From positions 62,001 to 126,000 of the forward strand of contig NZ_JAHVJA010000007.1 of assembly GCF_019801465.1 (NCBI RefSeq): 64,000 nucleotides of DNA. Direction: 5' to 3'. Of this stretch, positions 18,259-27,315 are shown in pieces (the first letter of the stretch is position 1; each line of letters begins with the position of its first letter). The notes under the pieces are model-generated. The model did no database searches and was not told the DNA's origin. It saw nothing but the letters and a program-made list of their open reading frames with translations. Made by a program: the position numbers and the translations under genes. The stretch comes from Leisingera daeponensis (GTDB taxonomy: Bacteria > Pseudomonadota > Alphaproteobacteria > Rhodobacterales > Rhodobacteraceae).

Positions 18259-19584
18259 ATGACAGAGCTTGCCCGACGCACCTGGGTGCCAGCCGACTGC
18301 GAGGACTATGTGCAGAAGATGGCCGCCAGGACCGCCGCTGCGACCAGCGCAGAAACCGCCGCGCGCCTGACCGCGCTGGCGGACCGCAATGCGGAGATCC
18401 ACGATCGCGACTGCTTTAATCTGAACCCGGCCACCAATGTAATGAACCCGGCGGCAGAGGCGCTGCTGGCCTCCGGCCTCGGCAGCCGCCCGTCGCTGGG
18501 CTATCCCGGCGGCAAGTACGAGATGGGGCTGGAAGCCATCGAGGAGATCGAGGTAATCGCCGCTGCGGTCGCCGCCAAGGTTTTCAAGGCGCGATACGCG
18601 GAGATCCGTGTGGGCTCGGGCGCCTTGGCAAATCTTTATGGCTTCATGGCGCTGACCAGGCCGGGCGATGCGATCATCGCGCCGCCGGCCGCCGTGGGCG
18701 GCCACGTCACCCATCATGCCGGCGGCTGTGCGGGGCTTTACGGGCTGAACACCCATCCGGCTCCGGTGGATGCGGATGGCTATACTCTTGATCTGGACGC
18801 GCTGCGCGATCTGGCGCTCAAGGTGCGGCCGAAGCTGATCACTATCGGCGGCAGCCTGAACCTGTTCCCGCATCCGGTGCCGGAGATCCGTGCGATTGCG
18901 GATGAGGCTGGGGCCAAGGTGCTGTTCGACGCCGCCCACCAGTGCGGCATGATTGCCGGCGGCCACTGGGCCAACCCGCTGGAGCAGGGCGCGCATCTGA
19001 TGACGATGAGCACCTACAAGAGCCTGGGCGGCCCGGCGGGCGGGCTGATCGTCACCAATGACGCAGAAATCGCCGAACACCTGGATGCCATCGCCTTCCC
19101 CGGCATGACCGCGAATTTCGACGCGGCCAAGTCGGCAGCGCTGGCGATGAGCCTGCTGGACTGGGTGGAGCACGGCGCGGGGTATGCCCGGGCGATGGCG
19201 CAGCTGTCTCTGGCCCTGGCGCAGGAGCTGGCGGGGCAGGGGCTGCCGGTTTTTGCCGCCGCGCGGGGCATGACGCAGTCGCACCAGTTCGCGCTGGAAG
19301 CGGCGGAGTTCGGGGGCGGCCAGGCGGCGTCGATGCATCTGCGCAAGGCGGGCTTCCTGGCCTGCGGTATCGGCCTGCCCATTGCAGAGGTGCCGGGGGA
19401 CATGAACGGGCTGCGCCTCGGCACGCCCGAGCTGGTGCGCCGCGGTGTCACGCCGGAGCATGCGCCGAAGCTGGCAGAGCTGATTGCCCGCGGGCTGCGG
19501 GCGCAGGACCCGGCGGCGCTGGCGGCGGAGACGGCAGAATTCCGCGCCGCCTTCCGCGGGATGCAGTACGTCCGGCAGGGGTAG
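18259..19584 (+). CDS. Serine hydroxymethyltransferase-like PLP enzyme
   Basis: This 441-aa fold-type I PLP enzyme starts at ATG 18259 after GAAGGAGACAAATC. It carries SHMT features: NLNPATNVMNPAAEALLAS, SLGYPGGKYEMGLEAIEEIE, the DAAHQCG segment with the PLP-binding Asp and His, and the Schiff-base Lys in MSTYKSLGGPAGG. Compared with true GlyA, the conserved TTTTHKTLRGPRGG segment is changed to MSTYKSLGGPAGG, which suggests a paralogue with another substrate, such as an alpha-methylserine or beta-hydroxy-amino-acid aldolase reaction. The neighbouring GcvA-type LysR supports glycine- or serine-linked metabolism. The exact reaction is unknown. Confidence 0.75.
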   Translation: MTELARRTWVPADCEDYVQKMAARTAAATSAETAARLTALADRNAEIHDRDCFNLNPATNVMNPAAEALLASGLGSRPSLGYPGGKYEMGLEAIEEIEVIAAAVAAKVFKARYAEIRVGSGALANLYGFMALTRPGDAIIAPPAAVGGHVTHHAGGCAGLYGLNTHPAPVDADGYTLDLDALRDLALKVRPKLITIGGSLNLFPHPVPEIRAIADEAGAKVLFDAAHQCGMIAGGHWANPLEQGAHLMTMSTYKSLGGPAGGLIVTNDAEIAEHLDAIAFPGMTANFDAAKSAALAMSLLDWVEHGAGYARAMAQLSLALAQELAGQGLPVFAAARGMTQSHQFALEAAEFGGGQAASMHLRKAGFLACGIGLPIAEVPGDMNGLRLGTPELVRRGVTPEHAPKLAELIARGLRAQDPAALAAETAEFRAAFRGMQYVRQG

Positions 19585-19663
19585 CCGTGCCCGGCTGCCG
19601 CTGCGCGTGACCCGGCGCAGCAGCTGTGCTCTAATGGTTGCGTAACAACAAATGGAGGCGGCA

Positions 19664-19921
19664 ATGCAGTTTGGTAGCCTTATCGGCATGCTGATCATCG
19701 GGGCGCTGGCGGGATGGCTGTCGGGCAAGATCATGCAAGGGCGCGGCTTCGGCATCCTTGGCAATATCATCGTTGGCGTGGTCGGGGCCTTTCTGGCCGG
19801 GACGATCTTTCCGGCGCTGGGGTTTGCCGCAGGCGGCGGGTTCTTCTGGTCGCTGATCCACGCCACCATCGGCGCGGTGATCCTGCTGTTCCTGATCGGC
19901 CTGATCCGCAAGGCAGGCTAG
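19664..19921 (+). CDS. GlsB/YeaQ/YmgE family stress membrane protein
   Basis: This 85-aa protein starts at ATG 19664 with GGAGG eight bases before. It has three short hydrophobic segments: IGMLIIGALAGWLSGKIM, a Gly-rich ILGNIIVGVVGAFLAGTIF, and a C-terminal VILLFLIGLI. This is the transglycosylase-associated protein pattern. Members are small inner-membrane proteins induced by stress and of unknown mechanism. A terminator follows, so it is the end of a short transcription unit. Confidence 0.88.
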   Translation: MQFGSLIGMLIIGALAGWLSGKIMQGRGFGILGNIIVGVVGAFLAGTIFPALGFAAGGGFFWSLIHATIGAVILLFLIGLIRKAG

Positions 19922-19942
19922 ATCACCGGTTGCAAAGACGGA

Positions 19943-19966
19943 AAAGGCGCCTTGCGGGGCGCCTTT
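19943..19966 (+). terminator. Hairpin terminator after GlsB gene
   Basis: AAAGGCGCC (19943-19951) pairs with GGCGCCTTT (19958-19966) with a short loop; A- and T-runs are built into the stem ends. It lies between convergent glsB and usp and could serve both. Confidence 0.75.
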
Positions 19967-19997
19967 CTGCTGTTGGGAGCGGCCTGGCTGCGAGGCG

Positions 19998-20837
19998 TCA
20001 ATGCGCCATCAGAACCGGAACCCTGGCCTGTTCCAGCATGTTGCGGGTGGCGCCGCCCAGGATCGCCTCGCGGAAGCGGGAGTGGCCGTAGGCGCCCATG
20101 ACGATCAGATCGGCGGCGGTGTCGGCGGCGTGGCGGTTCAGCACGTCCGAGACCCGGGTCATTGTCTTGCTGAGAACGTCAATCTCGCAGGTCACACCGT
20201 GCCGCGCCAGCATCTGCGCCAGCAATCCGCCGGGGTCGGAACGTTCCGGCCCGTGCTGCGGCGGGTCGATCACCGCGATGCGGACCAGATCCGCGCCCTT
20301 CAGGAACGGCATCGCCCGGCGGATGGCGGTCATGGCCTCGATGCTTTCATTCCAGGCCGCCAGCACCGTCCTGGGCGCCTTCAGCGGCGCGGCGTTGTCC
20401 GGCACCACCAATACAGGGGCGCGGCCCTCGAACAGCGCCGCCTCGACAATCGGCTCCGCCTCGGCGCGTTTGCCGGCGCCGTAGGGCTGACCCAGCACAA
20501 CAAGGTCCGAGAACCGCGCCTGCCGCGCCACGTGGCGGCCGATATCGGCGATCTGCGCCACCCCGCTGTCTGTGCCAAAGACCACGCCGGCCTGCTGCAG
20601 CGTTTCTTCCGCCTGCGCCTGGACTGACCCGGCCTCCTCCTGGGCGCGGGCGAGCGTTTCCTGCAGCACCATCGCATTTGCGCCGGCGTAATAGTAGCCG
20701 GTCTGGGTGCGGTCGACGCCGAGGCAGAGCGCGTCTGCATGCGCGCCGAATTCCTCTGCCAGAGCCGCAATTTGCGCCAAAGGCGCCGCTGCGGTGTCCG
20801 CAGCTGTAAGAACGGTAAGCAAGGACTTGTAGGACAT
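19998..20837 (-). CDS. Universal stress protein, tandem UspA domains
   Basis: This 279-aa protein starts at ATG 20837 after GAGAGGTG. Two UspA-like halves are visible. The C-terminal half carries an ATP-binding signature, MGAYGHSRFREAILGGATRN (Gly-x2-Gly-x9-Gly-Gly/Thr). The N-terminal half has DLVVLGQPYGAG in the equivalent place and looks degenerate. In Rhodobacter a usp gene sits between fnrL and ccoN. Here the FnrL box at 20937-20950 lies between usp and ccoN and could serve both. A role in low-oxygen or energy stress is likely; the molecular action is unknown. Confidence 0.88.
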   Translation of the reverse strand: MSYKSLLTVLTAADTAAAPLAQIAALAEEFGAHADALCLGVDRTQTGYYYAGANAMVLQETLARAQEEAGSVQAQAEETLQQAGVVFGTDSGVAQIADIGRHVARQARFSDLVVLGQPYGAGKRAEAEPIVEAALFEGRAPVLVVPDNAAPLKAPRTVLAAWNESIEAMTAIRRAMPFLKGADLVRIAVIDPPQHGPERSDPGGLLAQMLARHGVTCEIDVLSKTMTRVSDVLNRHAADTAADLIVMGAYGHSRFREAILGGATRNMLEQARVPVLMAH

Positions 20838-20936
20838 TGACACCTCTCGGCGGAATAGGCACCGCGGGCCTGGCCGGCGCGGGTGCGTGGAGTTTCAGTG
20901 CACGGGAAGAAGTGTCACATGTCGCCCGGTTTTGTC

Positions 20937-20950
20937 TTGATGCAGATCAA
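20937..20950. promoter_or_regulatory. FnrL box between usp and ccoN
   Basis: TTGATGCAGATCAA fits TTGA-N6-TCAA. It is centred about 99 bp before the ccoN start and 106 bp before the usp start, so it can activate the cbb3 operon and perhaps usp under low oxygen. Confidence 0.92.
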
Positions 20951-21042
20951 GGCGCGAGGGAGGCGCGTTCTGCATGAAGGGCGCGGTCTTATAACGTTCC
21001 CGGATCCGGAAGAATCGCGGGGGCATGGCAAAGGGACGCAAG

Positions 21043-22653
21043 ATGTCTAATTATATCAAGCTGATAGCGCTTGGTTTGGTCACGCTGTTTGCGATGATCG
21101 GTGCCAACTACGCGCGGGATCTGGCTTACCAGGTGCATGCGATCATCGTGATGATCGTGGCGGGCGGCCTGTTCCTCTACACTTTGCGCCGAACCGACGA
21201 GCCGAAGCCGGCCGCCGCCGGTCTGGAGAACGAGTATTTCGACAGCGTGATCCGCGCTGGCGCAATCGCCACTGCCTTCTGGGGGGTGGTCGGGTTCCTG
21301 GCGGGAACCTTCATTGCGTTTCAGCTGGCGTTTCCGGCGCTGAATTTTGAATGGGCCGACGGCCTGGCCAACTTCGGCCGCCTGCGTCCGCTGCACACCT
21401 CGGCGGTGATCTTTGCCTTCGGCGGCAACGCGCTGATCGCGACCTCCTTCTATGTGGTGCAGCGCACCTCCGCGGCGCGGCTGTGGGGCGGCAACCTGGC
21501 GTGGTTCGTGTTCTGGGGCTACCAGCTGTTCATCGTGCTGGCGGCGACCGGCTATCTGTTCGGTTCGACCCAGTCCAAGGAATACGCCGAGCCGGAATGG
21601 CACGTCGACCTGTGGCTGACCATCGTCTGGGTTGCCTATCTGGCGGTGTTCCTGGGCACCATCATCAAGCGCAAGGAGCCGCATATCTATGTGGCGAACT
21701 GGTTCTACCTGTCCTTCATCGTCACCGTGGCGATGCTGCACCTGATCAACAACATGACCATTCCGGTGTCGATCTGGGGCTCTAAATCGGTGATCGTCTG
21801 GCCGGGCGTGCAGGATGCGATGATTCAGTGGTGGTATGGCCACAACGCCGTAGGCTTCTTCCTGACTGCGGGCTTCCTGGGCATGATGTATTACTTCATC
21901 CCCAAGCAGGCCGAGCGTCCGGTGTTCTCCTACAAGCTGTCGATCATCCACTTCTGGGCGCTCATCTTCCTGTACATCTGGGCCGGCCCGCACCACCTGC
22001 ACTACACCGCGCTGCCGGACTGGGCCTCGACCCTCGGCATGGTCATGTCGGTGATCCTGTGGATGCCTTCCTGGGGCGGCATGATCAACGGCCTGATGAC
22101 CCTGTCGGGCGCCTGGGACAAGCTGCGCACCGACCCGGTGATCCGGATGATGGTGATCTCGCTGGGCTTTTACGGCATGTCCACCTTCGAAGGCCCGATG
22201 ATGTCGATCCGTGCGGTGAACTCGCTGTCGCATTACACCGACTGGACCATCGGCCACGTGCATTCCGGCGCGCTGGGCTGGAACGGCATGATCACCTTCG
22301 GCGCCCTCTACTACCTGGTGCCGGCGCTGTGGAAGCGCGAAAGCCTCTACAGCCTCAAGCTGGTCTCCTGGCACTTCTGGCTGGCCACTCTCGGCATCAT
22401 TTTCTATGCCGCTTCGATGTGGGTGACCGGCATCATGGAAGGCCTGATGTGGCGTGAAGTGGACGCCAACGGCTTCCTGGTGAACTCCTTTGCCGACACT
22501 GTGGCAGCGAAGTTCTGGCCTTACATCGGCCGGGCCCTTGGCGGGGTGATGTTCCTCACCGGCTCAATCATCATGTGCTACAACCTGTGGATGACGGTCC
22601 GTAAGGCGCCGGCCAAAGAGGCCAGCCTGACGGTCCCGGTCCCGGCTGAATAA
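21043..22653 (+). CDS. ccoN: Cytochrome cbb3 oxidase subunit I
   Basis: This 536-aa catalytic subunit of the high-affinity cbb3 oxidase reduces oxygen and pumps protons across the inner membrane. I start it at ATG 21043 ([13 protein letters not shown]); ATG 21025 is possible. Twelve or more membrane helices are evident. Likely metal ligands are His in [15 protein letters not shown] (low-spin haem b), His in [13 protein letters not shown] and the His pair in GPHHLHY (CuB), and the two His in [16 protein letters not shown] (haems). The gene heads ccoNOQP, 93 bp after the FnrL box. Confidence 0.96.
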   Translation: MSNYIKLIALGLVTLFAMIGANYARDLAYQVHAIIVMIVAGGLFLYTLRRTDEPKPAAAGLENEYFDSVIRAGAIATAFWGVVGFLAGTFIAFQLAFPALNFEWADGLANFGRLRPLHTSAVIFAFGGNALIATSFYVVQRTSAARLWGGNLAWFVFWGYQLFIVLAATGYLFGSTQSKEYAEPEWHVDLWLTIVWVAYLAVFLGTIIKRKEPHIYVANWFYLSFIVTVAMLHLINNMTIPVSIWGSKSVIVWPGVQDAMIQWWYGHNAVGFFLTAGFLGMMYYFIPKQAERPVFSYKLSIIHFWALIFLYIWAGPHHLHYTALPDWASTLGMVMSVILWMPSWGGMINGLMTLSGAWDKLRTDPVIRMMVISLGFYGMSTFEGPMMSIRAVNSLSHYTDWTIGHVHSGALGWNGMITFGALYYLVPALWKRESLYSLKLVSWHFWLATLGIIFYAASMWVTGIMEGLMWREVDANGFLVNSFADTVAAKFWPYIGRALGGVMFLTGSIIMCYNLWMTVRKAPAKEASLTVPVPAE

Positions 22654-22667
22654 GGAGCCAGGAAGCA

Positions 22668-23396
22668 ATGTCTATTCTCGACAAACATAAGATCCTCGAG
22701 ACCAACGCGACCCTGCTGCTGATCTTCAGCTTCCTGGTCGTGACCATCGGCGGCCTGGTGCAGATCGCACCGCTGTTCTACCTGGAAAACACCATCGAGA
22801 AGGTGGAGGGGATGCGACCCTACACCCCGCTCGAGATGGCGGGCCGCGAGGTCTACATCCGGGAAGGCTGCTATGTCTGCCACAGCCAGATGATCCGTCC
22901 TATGCGCGACGAGGTCGAGCGTTACGGCCACTACTCGCTGGCAGCGGAGTCGATGTACGACCGTCCGTTCCAGTGGGGCTCCAAGCGGACCGGGCCGGAT
23001 CTGGCCCGCGTCGGCGGCCGCTACTCGGATGAGTGGCACGCAGACCACCTGCGCGACCCGCAGTCGGTGGTGCCGGAATCGGTGATGCCGAAATACGGCT
23101 TCCTCGAGGAGCAGAAGATCGACGGCAAATACATCGGCGACATCATGGCGACCAACGCGATGCTGGGCACGCCCTACACGGACGGGATGATCGAGGCTGC
23201 GCAGGCCGACTTCCGCGCCCAGGCCGATCCGGACAGCGACTATGACGGGCTGCTGGAGCGCTATGGCGAGGACATCAATGTGCGCAACTTTGATGGCAAG
23301 CCGGGGATATCCGAGGCTGATGCGCTGATCGCCTATCTGCAGATGCTGGGCACGCTGGTCGACTTTTCGACCTTCACCCCGGACGCGAGCCGCTGA
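22668..23396 (+). CDS. ccoO: Cytochrome cbb3 oxidase subunit II (mono-haem cytochrome c)
   Basis: This 242-aa protein starts 14 bp after ccoN with GGAGCCAGGAAGC as ribosome site. An N-terminal anchor (about residues 15-37, [18 protein letters not shown]) precedes a periplasmic domain with CYVCH for covalent haem c. Met in SVMPKYGFL is the likely axial ligand. It passes electrons from CcoP to the CcoN centre. Length and motifs are normal. Confidence 0.96.
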   Translation: MSILDKHKILETNATLLLIFSFLVVTIGGLVQIAPLFYLENTIEKVEGMRPYTPLEMAGREVYIREGCYVCHSQMIRPMRDEVERYGHYSLAAESMYDRPFQWGSKRTGPDLARVGGRYSDEWHADHLRDPQSVVPESVMPKYGFLEEQKIDGKYIGDIMATNAMLGTPYTDGMIEAAQADFRAQADPDSDYDGLLERYGEDINVRNFDGKPGISEADALIAYLQMLGTLVDFSTFTPDASR

Positions 23397-23407
23397 GGGA
23401 GGCTGGT

Positions 23408-23614
23408 ATGGAACTCTACACACTCCTCAGGCAGTTCGCCGACAGCTGGATGCTGCTGTTCCTGTTCACCTTCTTCATCGGTGTGATTGTCTGGGCGTTC
23501 CGCCCGGGCAGCACCAAGGCCTACAAGGACACCGCAAACATCCCGTTCCGGCATGACGACGCACCTGCGCCCAGCCAGGACCAACCCGCCGCGGATAAGG
23601 AGGCGAGGGCATGA
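23408..23614 (+). CDS. ccoQ: Cytochrome cbb3 oxidase small subunit
   Basis: This 68-aa protein has one membrane helix (about residues 15-33, [17 protein letters not shown]) and a charged C-terminal tail. CcoQ stabilises the cbb3 complex or guards its activity against oxygen. Its TGA overlaps the ccoP ATG (ATGA at 23611-23614), so translation is coupled. Confidence 0.92.
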   Translation: MELYTLLRQFADSWMLLFLFTFFIGVIVWAFRPGSTKAYKDTANIPFRHDDAPAPSQDQPAADKEARA

Positions 23615-24480
23615 GCAAGAAATCGCAGAAATTCGAAGGCGATCCGAACACCACAGGCCACGAGTGGGACGGGATCGAGGAATTCGACAACCCGATGCCG
23701 CGCTGGTGGCTGTGGACCTTCTACGCCACCATCATCTGGGGCGTCCTTTACACCATCGCCTATCCGGCCTGGCCGCTGATCAACGGCGCCACCGCCGGGG
23801 TGCTGGGCTGGTCCACCCGCGGCGATGTCGCGGCGGAGATCACCGCGGTGGAAGAAGCCAACGCGCCGGTCAACGCCAGGCTGGAGGCGGTCGAGCTGAC
23901 CGCCATCGCGGAAGACCCGGAACTGGGTTCCTACGCGGTGTCCGCCGGTTCCGCCGTGTTCAAGACCTGGTGCGCCCAGTGCCACGGCTCCGGCGCGGCA
24001 GGCGCCAAGGGCTATCCGAACCTCCTGGACGACGACTGGCTCTGGGGCGGTTCGGTGGAGGATATCCATGCCACCATCACCCACGGCATCCGCAACGAGG
24101 ACAGCGACGAAGCGCGCTACTCCGAGATGCCTGCCTTCGGCCGCGACGAGCTTCTTGAGAAAGAAGAAATCAGCCAGGTGGTGAACTACGTGATGTCCTT
24201 GTCGGGCGAGCCGCAGGATGCCTCCAAGGTGGACGCGGGGTCGGTTGTCTTTGCGGACAATTGCGCCTCCTGCCATATGAAGGACGGCACCGGTGACCGC
24301 GCGCAGGGCGCGCCGAACCTGGCCGATGCGATCTGGCTCTATGGCGGCGACTACGGAACGCTTACCGAGACCGTGACCAATTCGCGCTATGGCGTGATGC
24401 CGGCCTGGAACACCCGCCTGACAGAAGCGCAGATCCGCGCGGTGTCGGCCTACGTGCACCAGCTGGGCGGCGGCGAATAA
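23611..24480 (+). CDS. ccoP: Cytochrome cbb3 oxidase subunit III (di-haem cytochrome c)
   Basis: This 289-aa protein has an N-terminal anchor (about residues 32-55, [20 protein letters not shown]). Two cytochrome c domains follow with CAQCH (about residue 125) and CASCH (about 218). Met in EMPAFGR and VMPAWN supply axial ligands. It accepts electrons from soluble c2 or cytochrome cy. It closes the cco operon and is followed by a strong terminator. No ccoGHIS assembly genes lie next to it, unlike in many relatives. Confidence 0.96.
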   Translation: MSKKSQKFEGDPNTTGHEWDGIEEFDNPMPRWWLWTFYATIIWGVLYTIAYPAWPLINGATAGVLGWSTRGDVAAEITAVEEANAPVNARLEAVELTAIAEDPELGSYAVSAGSAVFKTWCAQCHGSGAAGAKGYPNLLDDDWLWGGSVEDIHATITHGIRNEDSDEARYSEMPAFGRDELLEKEEISQVVNYVMSLSGEPQDASKVDAGSVVFADNCASCHMKDGTGDRAQGAPNLADAIWLYGGDYGTLTETVTNSRYGVMPAWNTRLTEAQIRAVSAYVHQLGGGE

Positions 24481-24502
24481 ACGCCGGACCGGCTGAAACG
24501 GC

Positions 24503-24535
24503 AAAGGGGCCGCGGTTTGCGGCCCCTTTCCTTTT
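24503..24535 (+). terminator. Rho-independent terminator after ccoP
   Basis: AAAGGGGCCGC pairs with GCGGCCCCTTT around a short loop and is followed by CCTTTT. The A-run before the stem lets it act for the convergent outer-membrane gene too. Confidence 0.9.
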
Positions 24536-24557
24536 GCGCAGGCCCCAGCCCGAGGGT

Positions 24558-25121
24558 TCAGAACCTGAACATTGCCCGGACGTGCAGGGTGCCGAAATCG
24601 ACATCGTTGCCGTCGGTGCCGAAATCATCGAACTTGTGATACTGGTATTCGCCGCCGATCACCCAGCGGTCGTTGATCTGATGGTCGTAGCCGAAGCCGA
24701 TGACATATCCGGGGTCGTCAAGGTCGATGCCCGTTACCCCCGACAGCCCGTCAAAGTTGGTGTAGGCAAAGCCGAGGCTGCCATAGAGCAGCGCATTGCC
24801 CAGGTCGTAGCCGGCCCGCAGTTTCAGCCGGGCGATCCCGTCGAAGTCCCCGGAAGCGCCGCCCGAATTGATCGAAAGATCGGAAAAATCATACTGCAGT
24901 TCGGGTCCGATTGCCCAATCGCCCAGCTCCCACAGGTAGCCGACCGTGAAACCGCCCACCGCGCCATCGGTGTCGAGGTCGGTAAGGGTTCCGAGGTCAA
25001 AGTCCCCGGAGCCGTAGCCGATCTGGCCGCCGATGTAGCCGCCCTCCCAGTCGCCAGCAAGGGCAGGCGATGCCGTGGCGGCGGAGAGCAGGAGCAGGGC
25101 GGGGACAACTTTTCGTTTCAT
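24558..25121 (-). CDS. Outer-membrane beta-barrel protein (OmpW/Omp25-like porin family fold)
   Basis: This 187-aa precursor starts at ATG 25121; ATG 25130 is possible but leaves only one base after the GAAGG site. A signal peptide ends at ALAG. The mature part alternates Gly/aromatic strands (GGYIGGQIGYGSGDFDLG, GGEYQYHKFDDFG) and ends in FRF, the C-terminal aromatic signature needed for BAM-mediated insertion. An eight-stranded barrel is expected. It resembles Rhizobiales/Rhodobacterales Omp25/31-like proteins. Its function, whether structural or pore-forming, is unknown. Confidence 0.85.
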   Translation of the reverse strand: MKRKVVPALLLLSAATASPALAGDWEGGYIGGQIGYGSGDFDLGTLTDLDTDGAVGGFTVGYLWELGDWAIGPELQYDFSDLSINSGGASGDFDGIARLKLRAGYDLGNALLYGSLGFAYTNFDGLSGVTGIDLDDPGYVIGFGYDHQINDRWVIGGEYQYHKFDDFGTDGNDVDFGTLHVRAMFRF

Positions 25122-25529
25122 AACAAGCATACCTTCTAACTGATGCCGCCGGGAACCCGGCGGCCGTGCTTGTGAAACAAGATAACTCAGCTTCTGCAGA
25201 GGAAAGGCCTGCGGGAGCCGGAGGCCGCTGAACCTTCTGCAGCAGGCGGTCTTTTGCCATTTTGCGGCCCTGATGCGCCGGTTTCCGCCCAATCCGCCTG
25301 CGGCTGTGCAAAGGGGCGGGTGCCGCAGCCGGTTGCGGCACCGGCAGTTCTGCAACCCGGCTGGCGGCAATAATTTTGCTCTGCCCCTTGAAACGGGAGG
25401 GGCCGAGATCTCATTTTTCCGGCGGGCATCCACTGATGACAGCCGGTAGGGCGAAGGCCAGGCGGGCAGGGGAGCGGTGCCGGCTGCACGGCTCTGGAAC
25501 AAACCGGGCCATCCTTGGAGACGTTTCAC
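25122..25529. other. Intergenic region between outer-membrane gene and antiporter gene
   Basis: About 400 bp without a convincing gene; it holds the two divergent promoters. A perfect 9-bp stem (GGTGCCGCA at 25319-25327 with TGCGGCACC at 25334-25342) has no T-run and unknown meaning. Confidence 0.55.
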
Positions 25530-26513
25530 GTGTTTGATATCTGGCTTCCGCTTCTGGGCGGGCTTTTGCTGCTGGTTCTTGGCGGCGAGTTTCTGGTCCG
25601 CGGCGCGGTGAGGGTGGCCGAGCGGTTCGGGGTGTCGCCGCTGGTGATCGGGCTGACACTGGTGGGCTTCGGCACCTCGGCGCCCGAGCTGGTGACTTCT
25701 GTCCGGGCGGCACTGGCCGGGGCGCCGGGGATTGCCTATGGCAACATCACCGGTTCCAACATTGCCAATATTCTGCTGATCGCCGGCCTGTCGGCGCTGA
25801 TTGCGCCGATCGCGGTGCAGTCGGCCGCGCTGCGGCGGGACGGGGGGGTCTTGTTGGGGGCAACGGCGGTGTTCGCGCTGCTGGCGGTGGCCGTTCCGGT
25901 GACGCGGACTGCCGGGCTGGCCTTTGTGCTGGCGCTGGCGGCCTATGTCTGGTTCGCCATCCGGCAGGAGAGAACGCCCGCGGCGGAGCATGGCGCGCTC
26001 TACGAAAAAGCCGCTGCGCTGGAACATGTCGATCCGGCGGTATCGCCTGAAGCTACGGCCAGGCTGCCTGTGTGGCGCCCGCTGGCCACCGCCCTGGGCG
26101 GGCTGGCGCTGGTGATTGGCGGCGGCGGGCTGCTGGTGGACGGGGCGGTTGAACTGGCGCGCTTGATGCAGGTTTCCGAGACGGTGATCGGCCTGACGGT
26201 CGTGGCTGTGGGAACCTCGGCCCCCGAGCTTGCGACCTCGGTCGCGGCGGCGCTGCGCCGCCAGGGCGAGATGGCCTTCGGCAATATCATCGGTTCCAAT
26301 ATCTACAACCTCCTGGGCATTGGCGGCGCCACCGCGCTGATCGCGCCTTCGGACGTGCCGCAACGGATTGCGGCGTTCGACAACCCGGTGATGCTGGCGG
26401 TGACTCTGGTCTTCTTGGCACTGGCCTGGACCGGGCTGCGGCTATCCCGGCGCGAGGGCGCAGTGCTTCTGGCGGGCTACGGGGCTTATGTCTGGTGGCT
26501 GTGGCCGGCCTGA
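25530..26513 (+). CDS. Calcium/sodium antiporter, CaCA family (YrbG type)
   Basis: This 327-aa inner-membrane protein starts best at GTG 25530, nine bases after GGAG; TTG 25515 is in frame. It has the two inverted alpha repeats of cation/Ca2+ exchangers: GFGTSAPELVTSV with GNITGSNIANILLI, and AVGTSAPELATSVAAA with GNIIGSNIYNLL. About ten membrane helices are split by a cytoplasmic loop near residues 150-180. It probably exports Ca2+ in exchange for Na+ or H+, but ion choice is not proven by sequence. Confidence 0.92.
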   Translation: MFDIWLPLLGGLLLLVLGGEFLVRGAVRVAERFGVSPLVIGLTLVGFGTSAPELVTSVRAALAGAPGIAYGNITGSNIANILLIAGLSALIAPIAVQSAALRRDGGVLLGATAVFALLAVAVPVTRTAGLAFVLALAAYVWFAIRQERTPAAEHGALYEKAAALEHVDPAVSPEATARLPVWRPLATALGGLALVIGGGGLLVDGAVELARLMQVSETVIGLTVVAVGTSAPELATSVAAALRRQGEMAFGNIIGSNIYNLLGIGGATALIAPSDVPQRIAAFDNPVMLAVTLVFLALAWTGLRLSRREGAVLLAGYGAYVWWLWPA

Positions 26514-26525
26514 GCCCCGCCCGCT

Positions 26526-27218
26526 TCAGCCCATCGAGGTTTTCGAGCTGCGCTTGCGGGCGCGGGCGGCGTCGTTGCGGGCGCTCCACCAGGCGATGCC
26601 GCCCCACAGCACCACGTAGAAAACGCCGGTTGCCAGCACCATCTCTCCGGGGAAGGGGCCGATGTCGGCCCGGTCCAGGGCCTGCTGCCAGCTGGACACG
26701 CCGGTCGGATGCACCGCCAGCTTGCCCGCATAGGCCAGCGTCTGGATCAGAAGAATCCAGAAGTAATTGCGCCGGATGCGCCGCCCGATCGCGGTCATCA
26801 CCCCGACATGGTATTCGGGCCGCAGGTAGTCGGCGGCGAGCACATCCTGCCAGTGGTCCTCCAGATGCAGGTCGCCCTCAAGCAGCATCGGGGTGTAGAA
26901 ATGCGTTTCCAGCCAGCGGGCACGGGCGCGGAACACGTTGAAGTAGCGGTAGCGGCGGGCTTCCAGCATCAGGAAGAAGATGATCAGCACCCCGACAAGG
27001 ATCAGCGGCAGCGGCGAGGCTTCCGGCGAGGAATAGGAAATCGACAGGGCCACGCCCAGTGTCACCACCGACCAGTTGGTGGTGGTGTCTAGCCGGGTGC
27101 GCCAAACCGTGCTGCGGTAGATTTCGCCGCGGTACAGATGCGCAAGCGCGCCGACTTCATCCGCCGACAGCGGCGCGCGGGCGCCGCTTGTGGTCTGTTC
27201 GCGCAGTTCCTTGGCCAT
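26526..27218 (-). CDS. DUF2270 integral membrane protein
   Basis: This 230-aa protein starts at ATG 27218. It has a cytoplasmic N-terminus with LAHLYRGEIYRSTVWRTRLD, then membrane segments WSVVTLGVALSI and LPLILVGVLIIFFLMLEA. A charged middle (RYRYFNVFRARARWLE) follows, then two C-terminal membrane segments. This is the DUF2270 pattern; the function is unknown. The FnrL box at 27268-27281 is centred 56 bp before the start, a good distance for activation, so oxygen control is possible. Confidence 0.85.
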   Translation of the reverse strand: MAKELREQTTSGARAPLSADEVGALAHLYRGEIYRSTVWRTRLDTTTNWSVVTLGVALSISYSSPEASPLPLILVGVLIIFFLMLEARRYRYFNVFRARARWLETHFYTPMLLEGDLHLEDHWQDVLAADYLRPEYHVGVMTAIGRRIRRNYFWILLIQTLAYAGKLAVHPTGVSSWQQALDRADIGPFPGEMVLATGVFYVVLWGGIAWWSARNDAARARKRSSKTSMG

Positions 27219-27267
27219 GGTTTGAGAGTAGTTTTCTGCCGCAACCGGGCAAATTATTTACGCCGGT

Positions 27268-27281
27268 TTGATCAACATCAA
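27268..27281. promoter_or_regulatory. FnrL box upstream of DUF2270 and candidate sRNA
   Basis: TTGATCAACATCAA fits TTGA-N6-TCAA perfectly. Leftward it would place a start about 15 bp before the DUF2270 ATG. Rightward it would place a start near 27316, before a strong terminator. Confidence 0.82.
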
Positions 27282-27315
27282 ACTCTGCCCGCCGGACCCG
27301 CGGTAGTGTCGCAGG

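Noticed and set aside
24558-26363. One 601-codon minus-strand gene
   Set aside because: Only its end (24558-25121) is the outer-membrane protein with a signal peptide. The rest is antisense to the antiporter gene.
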